DNA of 64,000 nucleotides from positions 1,488,001 through 1,552,000 of the forward strand of contig NZ_LR738724.1 in NCBI RefSeq assembly GCF_902702775.1, given 5' to 3'. Under the pieces are notes generated by a model. It was not told the DNA's origin. It worked only from the letters and a program-made list of their open reading frames with translations, and did not search any database. Shown one piece after another: positions 47,598 through 56,852 of the stretch. The DNA is from Streptococcus suis. Lineage in GTDB: Bacteria; Bacillota; Bacilli; Lactobacillales; Streptococcaceae. The position numbers and the translations under genes are program-made. Each line of letters starts with the position of its first letter. Position 1 is the first letter of the stretch.

Positions 47598-48896
47598 CTC
47601 TTTTCGATAATAAATGTTCTTTGCTACTACTAAACTATGTGGTTTTTCATATTCTTGATCTAGGTAAGATTGGTAGGTTCCTGGAGCAATGAAACCGCGC
47701 AAGCCTAGGACATCTGTTCCTGCTTGACCGATTACTGAATCAGCCAAAAGGACGCAGTTGGTTGAGAGGACAAAGTAGGTTTTGAATTTTGATTTTTTAA
47801 ATTTGAAAAGAGCTGCCCCAATTGCCTCTTTCATGCGGTAGGCATACATTTCGATAGGCTGGCCGTCTGGCCTTCTAGAGACCTTTTCCGCACTTGGTTG
47901 CCATGGAAGCAGTAAACCTTCTATTTCAGCTAGTCGCGTTTCTACTGCTTTTTCCTGCTCAGAACTCAATGCTAATTGATAGCCCAACATAGTCATTCCT
48001 TCTTGGTTACAAAAATCAATGTAGGCCTGACGTTCAGCTTTAAACAAAACTCCGTCACCAATTGCACCACCCAAACGCTCTGACAGGACATCGTATGAAC
48101 CAAAACCGTAGACCTGCCCTTTGTAACTCAAATCAACATGCCCAACTGCTCCGAACCCTTCTTCTCCAACGTGTACAAAGACTTCTAATGCTGGAAGCTC
48201 CGCAATTTCTTTGTGGCGGTTATAGATAGATTGAGCTGTTTGTCCCTTATTATCCGCCAAGTAATCATTGACTTTTTGCAAGGTCATACGAGGAATCAAA
48301 GCTGCTAAAAATAAAGGTAGAGGCAAACGGACATGGCGCTTAAGATTTTGTTGCTCAATCGCCTCCTCAAACAAGAAACCATCACGCAGATTAGTTAGTC
48401 CGTACAAGACTAGATACCCTCCGATGACAATTGTTTGAACAACCAGCTGTGTGCCTGATACAAAGAGAGAGGCGATGCCTAACAGGGATAGCCAAACTCC
48501 GTCAATCAAAAAACGAATCCGTGGCTGCACCCCATCTTTTCTATATAGATAGAAAGTAATGAAATTAATGACTGCCGTAAAAAGCTGGTAAATCCCTATA
48601 AAAATAGCTGCAAAATAGAGAGGAATTTGAATAGCCAAATCAATACTTGCCAAAATTCCAAATAATACTGCTTTTCCCACTAGGGCAAGTACACTTTCAC
48701 TCGACTTCTTCTTTCTGAAAAATATCATGCTTAATTCATATAAAGCTAAAAAGAATAAACCTGCGTGAACAAATCGAAGAATCAGTCCTGGAAATTGCCA
48801 ACCAGCAATTAAAAATCCAAGACCGATGAAGACTAAGATCAGACCTTCTCCAACTAATTTTCGACCTGTTAATCCTAAATCACTTATTGTTTTCAT
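47589..48896 (-). CDS. Membrane protein with HdeD-like half and probable papain-fold domain
   Basis: This 435-aa protein has six hydrophobic segments in the first ~180 residues arranged like the HdeD/DUF308 family, then a ~240-residue soluble domain. That domain has His in GHVDLSYKG with a following GFGSYD, and Cys in STNCVLLAD near the end, the His-before-Cys order of permuted NlpC/P60-like papain-fold hydrolases (DUF4105/LRAT-like). A membrane-bound amidase or acyl-transfer role is inference. It lies alone between terminators, upstream of polA. Confidence 0.7.
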   Translation of the reverse strand: MKTISDLGLTGRKLVGEGLILVFIGLGFLIAGWQFPGLILRFVHAGLFFLALYELSMIFFRKKKSSESVLALVGKAVLFGILASIDLAIQIPLYFAAIFIGIYQLFTAVINFITFYLYRKDGVQPRIRFLIDGVWLSLLGIASLFVSGTQLVVQTIVIGGYLVLYGLTNLRDGFLFEEAIEQQNLKRHVRLPLPLFLAALIPRMTLQKVNDYLADNKGQTAQSIYNRHKEIAELPALEVFVHVGEEGFGAVGHVDLSYKGQVYGFGSYDVLSERLGGAIGDGVLFKAERQAYIDFCNQEGMTMLGYQLALSSEQEKAVETRLAEIEGLLLPWQPSAEKVSRRPDGQPIEMYAYRMKEAIGAALFKFKKSKFKTYFVLSTNCVLLADSVIGQAGTDVLGLRGFIAPGTYQSYLDQEYEKPHSLVVAKNIYYRKEKS

Positions 48897-48934
48897 GAGA
48901 TGATTATAGCATACTTCTAGACTTGTGTTTACAG

Positions 48935-48961
48935 AAAAATCCTAGATACACTAGGATTTTT
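48935..48961. terminator. Bidirectional terminator after the large ABC permease
   Basis: AAAAATCCTAG and CTAGGATTTTT form a perfect 11-bp stem around ATACA. Confidence 0.75.
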
Positions 48962-49006
48962 GAATCGCAAGACTGTCATTCTCTTTTTAAAATTCCTTCC
49001 AAACCA

Positions 49007-49119
49007 AGACTGTGCCTAGCTCTCCCATTTCATGGCTCGGGTTAAAACAGTCTATTCCCAGACTGTGCCTAGCTCTCCCATTTCATGGCTCGGGTTAAAA
49101 CAGTCTATTCCCAGACTGT
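49007..49119. repeat. Tandem 53-base duplication with partial third copy
   Basis: The units at 49007-49059 and 49060-49112 are identical, and AGACTGT of a third follows. Each unit contains CCCATTTCATGGCTCGGG and half of the AACAGTCT hairpin. Confidence 0.9.
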
Positions 49120-49122
49120 TTT
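49097..49122 (-). terminator. Hairpin repeat at the end of the large ABC permease gene
   Basis: AAAACAGTCT and AGACTGTTTT form a perfect stem around ATTCCC; its right arm covers the permease stop codon. It is the same hairpin as at 16823-16848. Confidence 0.6.
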
Positions 49123-52100
49123 AATCAACCGACTTCAAGGCCTCCAGCATATCCACCTTTCTCAGATGGTGATTGACGTACCAACCAAGAGCAGCCAAAA
49201 TTCCACTAATGGCTAAGATAGGAATGAGATAGACTTCTAGTCCGACAGATGGATTGAATCGGATACTGTCCGAACCAATCATGGCAAGAAGGAGCTTGTG
49301 GAGATAGATACCGCCAACCAGTCCAACCAACATACCAATCAGCGAAAGGGCAATGGTTTCACGATAGATGTACATGGTCACCTCTTTATTGTGGAAGCCT
49401 AGTACCTTGATGGTAGATAATTCACGAATCCGTTCAGACATATTGATAATTGTAAGGTTGTAAAGAATAACCAAGCCAAGCAAGATGGATAGAATGACTA
49501 GAATGGTCATGATGGTCTGAAGCGAGCCTGCAATCGTGGTAAGCATGTCTATAAGAGAAGTATTTTGAACCAAACTTCTGACTGCTGGCATCGCTAGGAG
49601 TTGACTTGCAAGAGTCTGAATATGCCCCAACTGACTGTCTTTCAACTGAGCCAGATAGGCATTAGCAGTCTTCTGCTTGCCGGTCACTTGTTCGTAGTAG
49701 CTATCTGTCATATAGATAAAATGCCCTGCGTACATATCAGCCACAGCCTCTACCCTGACTGAAACTTCCTTATCTTCCAAGGTCAGTGATAATTTATCAC
49801 CAACTGAGACTCCGTAGATTTGCGCCAATTTTTCTGTGAGGACAATCCCCCTATCACTCAGTTTAATAGGCTGACCTGTCGAAGTTTCCATACTGACTTG
49901 ATTTCCAAAATCCCGACGGTCTGAAATGTAGAGACTAATCGATAGATTCTTTCTCTGACCGTTTTCATCCACCGTTTGATTGAGCTGTTCAAAAGCCACT
50001 GGCAAGGATTGGCGAACCTGATCTGACTGAAGAAAATGTGTTAACTTATCCAACTCTTCCTCAGTAGCTCTGCTATTTTCCACCACCAACATATCATAAT
50101 GGATCAGCTCCCCAAACTGTCGTTGGACAACTCCTGAAATAGAGGAACGGATACCCAGTCCTCCAAAAAGAAGGGCGACGGTCCCTGCTACTCCAAAGAT
50201 GGTCATAAGCATACGAAGCTTGTAGCGGAAGATATTGCGGGCTGTCACCTTATGGGTAAAGCTTAGACGAGACCAGATAGCCGGCCATTTTTCGAGCCAA
50301 ATGCTGGAGCCTGTAACCGGTGGCTTAGGTAAAAGTAGCTGAGCAGGTTTTTCTGTCAGTTCCCCACGAGCCACCAAGTAAGCTGGCAGGACCGAGGAAG
50401 CCAGAGACAGGAGCAAGGCTAAACCTGTCCAAAGGGGATAAAAATGGAGTTTAGCTGGTCCTATCACGGTTGTCTGCGTAATAATGTTGGAAATAAGTGG
50501 AGACAAGAGGAGATTACCTGCTATTATGCCGACTATTGTTCCTGCCAGACCTGCCGCCAAACCATAGAGAATGAACTTAGCCATAATCTGTCTATTCGTA
50601 TAGCCAAGGGCCTTGAAGAGACCTGACTGGGTTCGCTCTTCATCGACAAAACGGGCCATGGTAGTAAAGGTCACTAGAGCTGCGACAAGGTAGAGAACAA
50701 CTGGGAAGACATTGCCCACTGCTGCAATAGACCTAGTCGCATTGCTATAGGTAGTATAGCCATCCCCCCCTGGTAGGCTTGTTCGAGTATAGACCTGATA
50801 AGGCGCTTTTTCCAGCTTACTTAAGTCGGATTTGGCCTGAGCAATCTCGGTTTGAGCTTGGCTAATTTCTTGATCGGCCGAAGCTTTCTTTTCAGAAAAT
50901 TGGGATTGAGCTTGACTTAACTCTTTATCAGCCTCCTCCAAACGGAGTTCTTCCTGACGAAGCAGTTGATTTGAAGACTCTAACTGACTAAGTCCCCATT
51001 CATAGTCTTCTACTCCTTTATTGTAGGCTGCAATGCCTTGTTCATACTGACTCAAACCTGCTTGATAACGGGCCAAACCTGCCTGATATTCTTGATTCCA
51101 AGTTTGGTACTGGGCTAGATTGCTATTGTATTCATTTTGTTTGGTTTGATAGTAATCATAACCTTGTAAATAGGCTTGGTTGGCCTGCTCATGGACAGAT
51201 TCCATTTGGTCTAATCGGCTTTTCTCAACATCCAAACCTTCCTGTCTAGCTAACAAGTCAGGATAGTCTGAGAGGGTTTGGTCTTCTTGCAAGTGATTGG
51301 CAATTTCAAGGTCTAACTCTTGCTGAGCTTGAAACCAACTAGCTCGCCCTGTGGAAATCTGAGATGCGGTCTGACTCAGTTGGGCATTTTGGGAATCCAA
51401 TTCTTGCTTGGCCTTTTCTAACTGCTGGGCTGACGTTTCTAATTCCATCTGATAGCCGTCTAGAAACGAAGCAGTCTGTTCTAATTGAGCCTTACGCCCA
51501 TCCAATTCCTTTTTACTTTCTTCCAATTCAAACTTATTTTTTAATAGTTGGGCTTGGGCGGCTCGTAATTCAGCTTCCGTTTGGACAACCTTAGCCCTAC
51601 CACGCGCAAACTCTCTACGACCTGTCGCTAATTGCTCCTCCCCTGTTTCCAGTTCTGACTCTGCCTGTTCAAGCTGGGATTGAGCCTGAGCAATTTCCTC
51701 TTCCCCTTTTGAAATATCTGTCTGTCCATCTGACTGAATAGCTGCCAATCGTTGTTCATCATTGTTAGCCAATAACTTTTCTAAGTCTTCTTGGTGCTGG
51801 TCCAACCTGTCTTGATAGGCCTGACTGTAATATGGTAAATCAACCAAATCATCATAGCGAATACGGGCAATAGTGTAAACTTCTGATTTGAAGGTATCCT
51901 GACTAACAAGGCCGTAGCCACCTAACTGCCCATCACCACTTGCAGCCATGCCCATGGTTTCATTGTCCCAAATTTCTGCTGATGCGACAAAGCCCACAAG
52001 AGTAAAACTTGTCTGTGTCAAGATTTTTCCATCCTTATCAGACTCCGTCACTTGAACAGTATCGTCCAATTTGTAACGATTTTTTAAAGAAGCTGATAGG

Positions 52101-52486
52101 GCTATTTGCCCCTTTTGACTGGGCATTTCCCCTTCTACTAGCTTATAGGTCGATAGGGTCTTGGGAACTGAAAACAGCCGAATTGCAGTCTGACCTTCAT
52201 TAGTAACCACATCTTTAAAGTAGCCTGCTTCAAGAGTAGCACCTTCTATCGTTTCTAATTCGTCAAGGTCAGCTTGACTAAGTCCCAAACCTGAAATTAC
52301 TGCCAAATCCATCGTTCGATGACTGGCTATATAGGCTTGGGCCGTCTTTTCCATATTGGGAGCTGTTACTTTCAGACCTGTCAAAGCTAGAGCTCCTAGC
52401 ATCATCAGGCTAAATATGGACAAAAAACGCCCCTTGGAAGAAAGCAGAGATTGTCTCATATCCTTCCAGTAGATTTTCTTTTTCAT
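49121..52486 (-). CDS. Large FtsX-type ABC permease with internal coiled coil
   Basis: This 1121-aa permease has an N-terminal membrane segment (~20-40), an extracellular domain, and a very long Gln/Glu/Leu-rich coiled coil (~225-560). Two FtsX core blocks of three to four segments follow (~590-720 and ~990-1115), separated by a second extracellular domain. Such duplicated FtsX permeases with coiled coils are widespread in Firmicutes; their substrates are mostly unknown. The ATPase lies directly upstream. The first possible start is a GTG overlapping the ATPase stop; I prefer the ATG four codons on. Confidence 0.88.
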   Translation of the reverse strand: MKKKIYWKDMRQSLLSSKGRFLSIFSLMMLGALALTGLKVTAPNMEKTAQAYIASHRTMDLAVISGLGLSQADLDELETIEGATLEAGYFKDVVTNEGQTAIRLFSVPKTLSTYKLVEGEMPSQKGQIALSASLKNRYKLDDTVQVTESDKDGKILTQTSFTLVGFVASAEIWDNETMGMAASGDGQLGGYGLVSQDTFKSEVYTIARIRYDDLVDLPYYSQAYQDRLDQHQEDLEKLLANNDEQRLAAIQSDGQTDISKGEEEIAQAQSQLEQAESELETGEEQLATGRREFARGRAKVVQTEAELRAAQAQLLKNKFELEESKKELDGRKAQLEQTASFLDGYQMELETSAQQLEKAKQELDSQNAQLSQTASQISTGRASWFQAQQELDLEIANHLQEDQTLSDYPDLLARQEGLDVEKSRLDQMESVHEQANQAYLQGYDYYQTKQNEYNSNLAQYQTWNQEYQAGLARYQAGLSQYEQGIAAYNKGVEDYEWGLSQLESSNQLLRQEELRLEEADKELSQAQSQFSEKKASADQEISQAQTEIAQAKSDLSKLEKAPYQVYTRTSLPGGDGYTTYSNATRSIAAVGNVFPVVLYLVAALVTFTTMARFVDEERTQSGLFKALGYTNRQIMAKFILYGLAAGLAGTIVGIIAGNLLLSPLISNIITQTTVIGPAKLHFYPLWTGLALLLSLASSVLPAYLVARGELTEKPAQLLLPKPPVTGSSIWLEKWPAIWSRLSFTHKVTARNIFRYKLRMLMTIFGVAGTVALLFGGLGIRSSISGVVQRQFGELIHYDMLVVENSRATEEELDKLTHFLQSDQVRQSLPVAFEQLNQTVDENGQRKNLSISLYISDRRDFGNQVSMETSTGQPIKLSDRGIVLTEKLAQIYGVSVGDKLSLTLEDKEVSVRVEAVADMYAGHFIYMTDSYYEQVTGKQKTANAYLAQLKDSQLGHIQTLASQLLAMPAVRSLVQNTSLIDMLTTIAGSLQTIMTILVILSILLGLVILYNLTIINMSERIRELSTIKVLGFHNKEVTMYIYRETIALSLIGMLVGLVGGIYLHKLLLAMIGSDSIRFNPSVGLEVYLIPILAISGILAALGWYVNHHLRKVDMLEALKSVD

Positions 52487-52497
52487 AGTTTCATCCA

Positions 52498-53199
52498 CTA
52501 ATATTCTAGGCTTGCAATATCCTGTGGTTCTGCGTGTAACTCAACGGAGTGTACACGGGCATCCCGCATTCGAATCACTCTGTCTGCAATAGGGGCTAGG
52601 GAACTATTGTGGGTAACGATAATCACCGTCGCCCCCTGCTTGCGGGACATATCTTGTAAGATTTGCAAGACCTGCTTACCTGTTTGATAATCCAGGGCAC
52701 CTGTCGGTTCATCACAGAGGAGAATTTTAGGCTTTTTTGCAATAGCACGGGCAATAGCCACGCGTTGTTGTTCGCCGCCTGAAAGCTGAGCGGGGAAATT
52801 ATTGATACGGTGACCAAGTCCGACCTGTTCCAAGACCTCCTCGGCATCCAAGGCATCCTTGACAATTTCTGCTGCTAGCTCCACATTTTCCTTGGCAGTC
52901 AGGTTGGCGACTAGATTATAAAATTGAAAGACAAAGCCAACGTCATCACGGCGGTAGTTGGTCAATTCATGACTGGACAGCTGTGCGATATCCACACCGT
53001 CAATCCAAACCTCCCCCTCGTCATTGCTATCCATGCCACCTAAAATATTGAGCAGAGTGGATTTGCCCGCACCAGATGAGCCGAGAATGATGACCAGCTC
53101 CCCCTTTTCAATCTCAAAGGACACACCGTCATTTGCCACAATGGTCGCATCCCCCATTTGGTAGTATTTTGACGAATTCTTTACTTGGATGTAGGACAT
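52498..53199 (-). CDS. ABC transporter ATP-binding protein, LolD/MacB type
   Basis: This 233-aa ATPase has Walker [10 protein letters not shown]-loop [21 protein letters not shown], signature [14 protein letters not shown], Walker [12 protein letters not shown] and VTHNS. The [15 protein letters not shown] segment is typical of partners of FtsX-like permeases. Its stop overlaps the first possible start of the large permease, so the two form one export system. The ribosome site is GAGGT. Confidence 0.94.
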   Translation of the reverse strand: MSYIQVKNSSKYYQMGDATIVANDGVSFEIEKGELVIILGSSGAGKSTLLNILGGMDSNDEGEVWIDGVDIAQLSSHELTNYRRDDVGFVFQFYNLVANLTAKENVELAAEIVKDALDAEEVLEQVGLGHRINNFPAQLSGGEQQRVAIARAIAKKPKILLCDEPTGALDYQTGKQVLQILQDMSRKQGATVIIVTHNSSLAPIADRVIRMRDARVHSVELHAEPQDIASLEY

Positions 53200-53289
53200 G
53201 GCACACCTCGCTTCTTCTCTTTCTATCGGCTAAATTCGTATACTTTATTATAGCACAAAAGAGGGATTCTCACCCTCTCCTATTATCTT

Positions 53290-53625
53290 TTAGATTTGGG
53301 CAATAGCAGAGCCACCATAGAGTTTCAGCTCTTCTCTGATGGTCTGGTAGTAGTAGCGGTCAAAGGCCTTCCAAGCCTGCCTGCTAGTCTCACTCAACCG
53401 CAGATCGCCCAGTCCAACCAAAAAACTAGTCGAACGGTAGAACTTCTCAATCGCAATCAATTCTGAATTGGTGACCGTCTTGGCCTCCGACAATATGCGT
53501 GTCGTCTCAGTCAAATTATGCTGGAACCGTTGCTCATCAGCTGTTCCTACTTTATCTGCTTGAAAGGCCTGATTCAAGTCTTGAATGAGGGCCAAAACGT
53601 CTTGAATAATCTGTGTCTTTTCCAT
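53290..53625 (-). CDS. Hypothetical small helical protein
   Basis: This 111-aa soluble protein is predicted to be all helical and has no membrane segment or motif I recognise. A GGAGGG-like site stands before the ATG. It is upstream of, and possibly cotranscribed with, the FtsX-type ABC system, and divergent from the ABC trio to its right. The size and helical character recall small bacteriocin-immunity proteins, but nothing firmly supports that. Confidence 0.6.
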   Translation of the reverse strand: MEKTQIIQDVLALIQDLNQAFQADKVGTADEQRFQHNLTETTRILSEAKTVTNSELIAIEKFYRSTSFLVGLGDLRLSETSRQAWKAFDRYYYQTIREELKLYGGSAIAQI

Positions 53626-53700
53626 AAAAGACCCTCCTTGTTTATGATAAATTTAGTATATCAAATTAGACAAAAATATTCCAGTTCTTTGTATAATCTC

Positions 53701-53729
53701 TTGATTTATATTTATGTTGATATTATAAT
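53701..53729 (+). promoter_or_regulatory. Promoter of the three-gene ABC system
   Basis: TTGATT (53701-53706) and TATAAT (53724-53729) are 17 bases apart, 60 bases before the first gene. Confidence 0.6.
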
Positions 53730-53788
53730 TATAGAAAATAACACATTTATATATCTACCTATTCGCCATTTCTCCCTTGGAGGTATCT

Positions 53789-55006
53789 ATGTTTCAAATT
53801 GAAGGAAAGCTATTTTTCCGTATCAAGAAAAACTTGGTCGCTATCTTGGTCATGCTGATGACGATTCTAGCTAGTTCCCTTCTAGCAGGCTACCAAAATC
53901 GCCAAGCCAAATTAAATGTCATCCAAAACTATGAACAATACATTCAAAAATTTGAAAATATCATACAAGATTTAGAAACACAGTATCAGAATCAAACTCT
54001 CAGCGAAGAAGATTATCAGGCTGAAAAAACATTTTTTACAGACTATATTGCCAACTACCAGAAGGAGATTGAGGCGGTCAAAAAGGAGGACTGGACCTAT
54101 TTTTATGAGAAAAATATCCAGCACTATCAGCAGGATGGCCAATACGTTAGCCTTTCCTACCGAAGCTATGAATTTACCCCACAAACCATCGAAAATACCT
54201 TCTTGATTTCCAAGTATCTGCTAGAAAAGGAGATACCCTCAGCCTTTCCAACCGCGCTTTACCTAACAGCCTTTGAGAATCCCAAAACACCAACAGATAG
54301 AGAAATCGTCAAGAGCCTGGGACAGCAGGCCTTAAAAGGAACCAGTCATGAAATCTGGCAGGGTCAAAAACAGCTAGGGCTAATCATCTCTCTCCCCCTA
54401 TTTCTCCTAGCTTTCACCAATTTTTTCATTAAGGACCAGCAGGGAACCAGCCGGCAGATTCGACTTTTGCAAACTCTAGGTCTGAGTAGGATTCAGATTA
54501 CGCGAAACAAGTATCTAGCCTTTCTGGTACTATATACTGCTCTTTTTCTCACCTTCTATCTTAGCCAGTTTCTCATCGCTTTTTTACTGAATGGAAATAG
54601 TAGCTGGATCTATCCCGTCACCACCTATAGCAGTAAGGGACTGGCTTACAGTTTTATCACCACAACCATAAAACCTATTTACCAAGTCATCTTGCTAGCC
54701 TGTGGCATGCACTATCTCTACCTTCTATTTTTGCTGGGAGTGGCACAGACCTTGACTAGAGTATTAAAAAATGGACTGGCAGGACTGGTTATCACACTGG
54801 GACTTGTCATCTCTGCCAACTTCTTTCCCCATATCTTCAATCCATTTAGCCTATGGAATGCAGGCAATCTGGCGGACGGAAGTGCTATCATCTACCATCA
54901 ATTAACAGGATACAGTATTCCAAAAGTTTTTACAGTCCTTCTCATCAGTAACCTGCTCATCTATTGCCTGCAATTCTATCTCCTGACAAGAAAAAGTGAG
55001 GTCTAA
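53789..55006 (+). CDS. ABC-2 type permease A of a three-gene system
   Basis: This 405-aa protein has an N-terminal membrane segment (~15-35), a ~150-residue extracellular stretch rich in Gln and Tyr with coiled-coil character, then five segments from ~200 on. This is the layout of ABC-2 type permeases found in bacteriocin immunity and peptide export systems. The ATG at 53789 follows GGAGG; a TTG four codons upstream overlaps that site and is rejected. The ATPase follows after 2 bases. Confidence 0.8.
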   Translation: MFQIEGKLFFRIKKNLVAILVMLMTILASSLLAGYQNRQAKLNVIQNYEQYIQKFENIIQDLETQYQNQTLSEEDYQAEKTFFTDYIANYQKEIEAVKKEDWTYFYEKNIQHYQQDGQYVSLSYRSYEFTPQTIENTFLISKYLLEKEIPSAFPTALYLTAFENPKTPTDREIVKSLGQQALKGTSHEIWQGQKQLGLIISLPLFLLAFTNFFIKDQQGTSRQIRLLQTLGLSRIQITRNKYLAFLVLYTALFLTFYLSQFLIAFLLNGNSSWIYPVTTYSSKGLAYSFITTTIKPIYQVILLACGMHYLYLLFLLGVAQTLTRVLKNGLAGLVITLGLVISANFFPHIFNPFSLWNAGNLADGSAIIYHQLTGYSIPKVFTVLLISNLLIYCLQFYLLTRKSEV

Positions 55007-55008
55007 CC

Positions 55009-55869
55009 ATGCGATTATCCATTCACAATTTGTGCAAATCCTACGGGAAAAAGAAAATACTGGACCAGCTAAACCTAGAACTGGTGGAGCCTGGAATCTG
55101 GGCCTTGATTGGACCAAACGGTTCTGGAAAGACAACCCTCCTAGACTGCATTGCCAACCTGCAAACCGTTGATTCGGGAGAGATTTCAATAAATGGCAAA
55201 AAGCACGATAATCCAAATGTCTACCAAACCTTTGCCTACCTGCAGGACAACCGTGTCCTCTACCCTGAATTGACTGGACTGGAGCATTTGCGATTGGTCC
55301 AAACTATCCAAGGTTTACCCAAAGAGCGGATTGAGGAAGTCATCCAAGAAATCGGTATCCGTGATTATGTGAATATCCCTGTCAAAAATTATTCCCTAGG
55401 AATGAAGCAACATCTCCTGCTGGCTATCGGTATTATGAACAAGCCCCAGGTCATGCTCTTGGATGAACCCTTGAACGGCTTGGACCCAACCAGCTACATC
55501 CAGACCAGAAAATTGCTCCAGAAACTAGCCAAAAATGGTTCAACCATTATCGTGTCTTCCCACCAATTAAACGAGGTGGACCAGCTAACCGATCAACTGC
55601 TCTTTCTCAAACAGGGAAAAATCATTGAGTGGAAACTGGAACAGGTTGGGCGACAATATGCCATTCAGACTAGTGACAATCAGACAGTTTTTCAGAAACT
55701 TGGGCAAGTGAAGGGACTGACTTTGGCCAATGATAGCATTCAGGTAGACACCAGTGTTCATAGTCTGCATTTCTATCTAGACCAGCTCATGGCTTGTCAG
55801 GTGGAAATATTGGATATTAGCATTCAGGAGCACCAGTCCGAAGAAATCTATAAAGAACTATTTGAATAG
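55009..55869 (+). CDS. ABC transporter ATP-binding protein of a three-gene system
   Basis: This 286-aa ATPase has Walker A GPNGSGKT, Q-loop around LQDNRVLYPELTG, signature NYSLGMKQHLLLAIG, Walker B VMLLDEPLNGLDP and switch His in SSHQLNEVDQL. YSLGMKQ is the hallmark of the drug/lantibiotic (ABC-2, BcrA/CcmA-like) class. It sits between two different permeases with 2- and 12-base gaps, so the transporter is probably an A-B heterodimer driven by this ATPase. Confidence 0.92.
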   Translation: MRLSIHNLCKSYGKKKILDQLNLELVEPGIWALIGPNGSGKTTLLDCIANLQTVDSGEISINGKKHDNPNVYQTFAYLQDNRVLYPELTGLEHLRLVQTIQGLPKERIEEVIQEIGIRDYVNIPVKNYSLGMKQHLLLAIGIMNKPQVMLLDEPLNGLDPTSYIQTRKLLQKLAKNGSTIIVSSHQLNEVDQLTDQLLFLKQGKIIEWKLEQVGRQYAIQTSDNQTVFQKLGQVKGLTLANDSIQVDTSVHSLHFYLDQLMACQVEILDISIQEHQSEEIYKELFE

Positions 55870-55881
55870 GGAGGCTTGACC

Positions 55882-56763
55882 ATGAATCTACTGCTCCTTT
55901 TCATTCTACGACTGAAACGTAATGCTATTTTTCTAGCCCTCATGACTGCTGTGGCTCTGATTCCACTTGCTCTGTCCTATCGGAATGTTCTAGAGGCCGA
56001 AAACCTACGATTTGAGGATCGAACCCGTATCATACAAGTCAAAAAAGAAGCTGAAATTGTCTTGTATGCTGACGATAAGGAGGCCCAAGCCTTAGACCAG
56101 GAAAGCATGGATTATTATAAAAAACTCTTGGAACTGGCAACCACCTACTTAGAAAAGGAACATATCCAAGGCAAAAGTCAGGAGGTCTTGGAAACTGAGT
56201 TAGAACTCTATCAGACCTTGCAAAACTGGGAGGCAAAGGGAAATAGAATCAATCATTTTACGAGAAGCGAACTGGCAGAACGTATCACAGTCTATAAAAA
56301 AGTTCTAGAGCAAACTCTTACCTTTCACTATCCTACTGCTCCCAAGGATTTTTATCTGACCTTGTTACAATTTCTTCCAGCTAGTAACTATATGATTCCT
56401 CTCGTCATCTGCTGTCTCTTAGTCTGGCTTCTGATGACTGACCTTTCCAAACATCGTGGTCTCCTCTTTATCAACGGACTATCCCCTGGTCAATATGCCA
56501 CTAGCCTGACCTTACTTGCTCTTCTCCTCCAAGTTGCTATCTATGCCCTCATCCTATTAATGCTACTTCTATTGGCACATCAGTTCCGATTTACCTTCCA
56601 AGAAAAATATCCCATTCTGATTGGCGCAAATCCTCAGTCTACCATAACAGTAGGGAAGCAGTTGCAGAAACTCTTGCTGGAAATGGCTGGTGTGACCTGT
56701 TGCTATCTTGTGTTTATCCGATTAGCAACAGCTAAAATCCTAGAAAAGTATAAACGAAAATAA
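55882..56763 (+). CDS. ABC-2 type permease B of a three-gene system
   Basis: This 293-aa membrane protein has a first segment at ~10-30, an acidic extracellular part with long helices (~35-165), then segments at ~172-190, ~210-232 and ~265-283. It is shorter than permease A and not obviously related to it beyond layout. The ATG at 55882 follows GGGAGG; a TTG two codons before is possible. Function is by context with the ATPase: export or self-protection. Confidence 0.75.
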   Translation: MNLLLLFILRLKRNAIFLALMTAVALIPLALSYRNVLEAENLRFEDRTRIIQVKKEAEIVLYADDKEAQALDQESMDYYKKLLELATTYLEKEHIQGKSQEVLETELELYQTLQNWEAKGNRINHFTRSELAERITVYKKVLEQTLTFHYPTAPKDFYLTLLQFLPASNYMIPLVICCLLVWLLMTDLSKHRGLLFINGLSPGQYATSLTLLALLLQVAIYALILLMLLLLAHQFRFTFQEKYPILIGANPQSTITVGKQLQKLLLEMAGVTCCYLVFIRLATAKILEKYKRK

Positions 56764-56852
56764 GCCGAATGCAAGCCAGTCACTAGACTTCAAACTGAAC
56801 ATATGTTACAATGCCTTGGTGTGCAAACGTTAGCATAAGAAAGGCATGAAAA

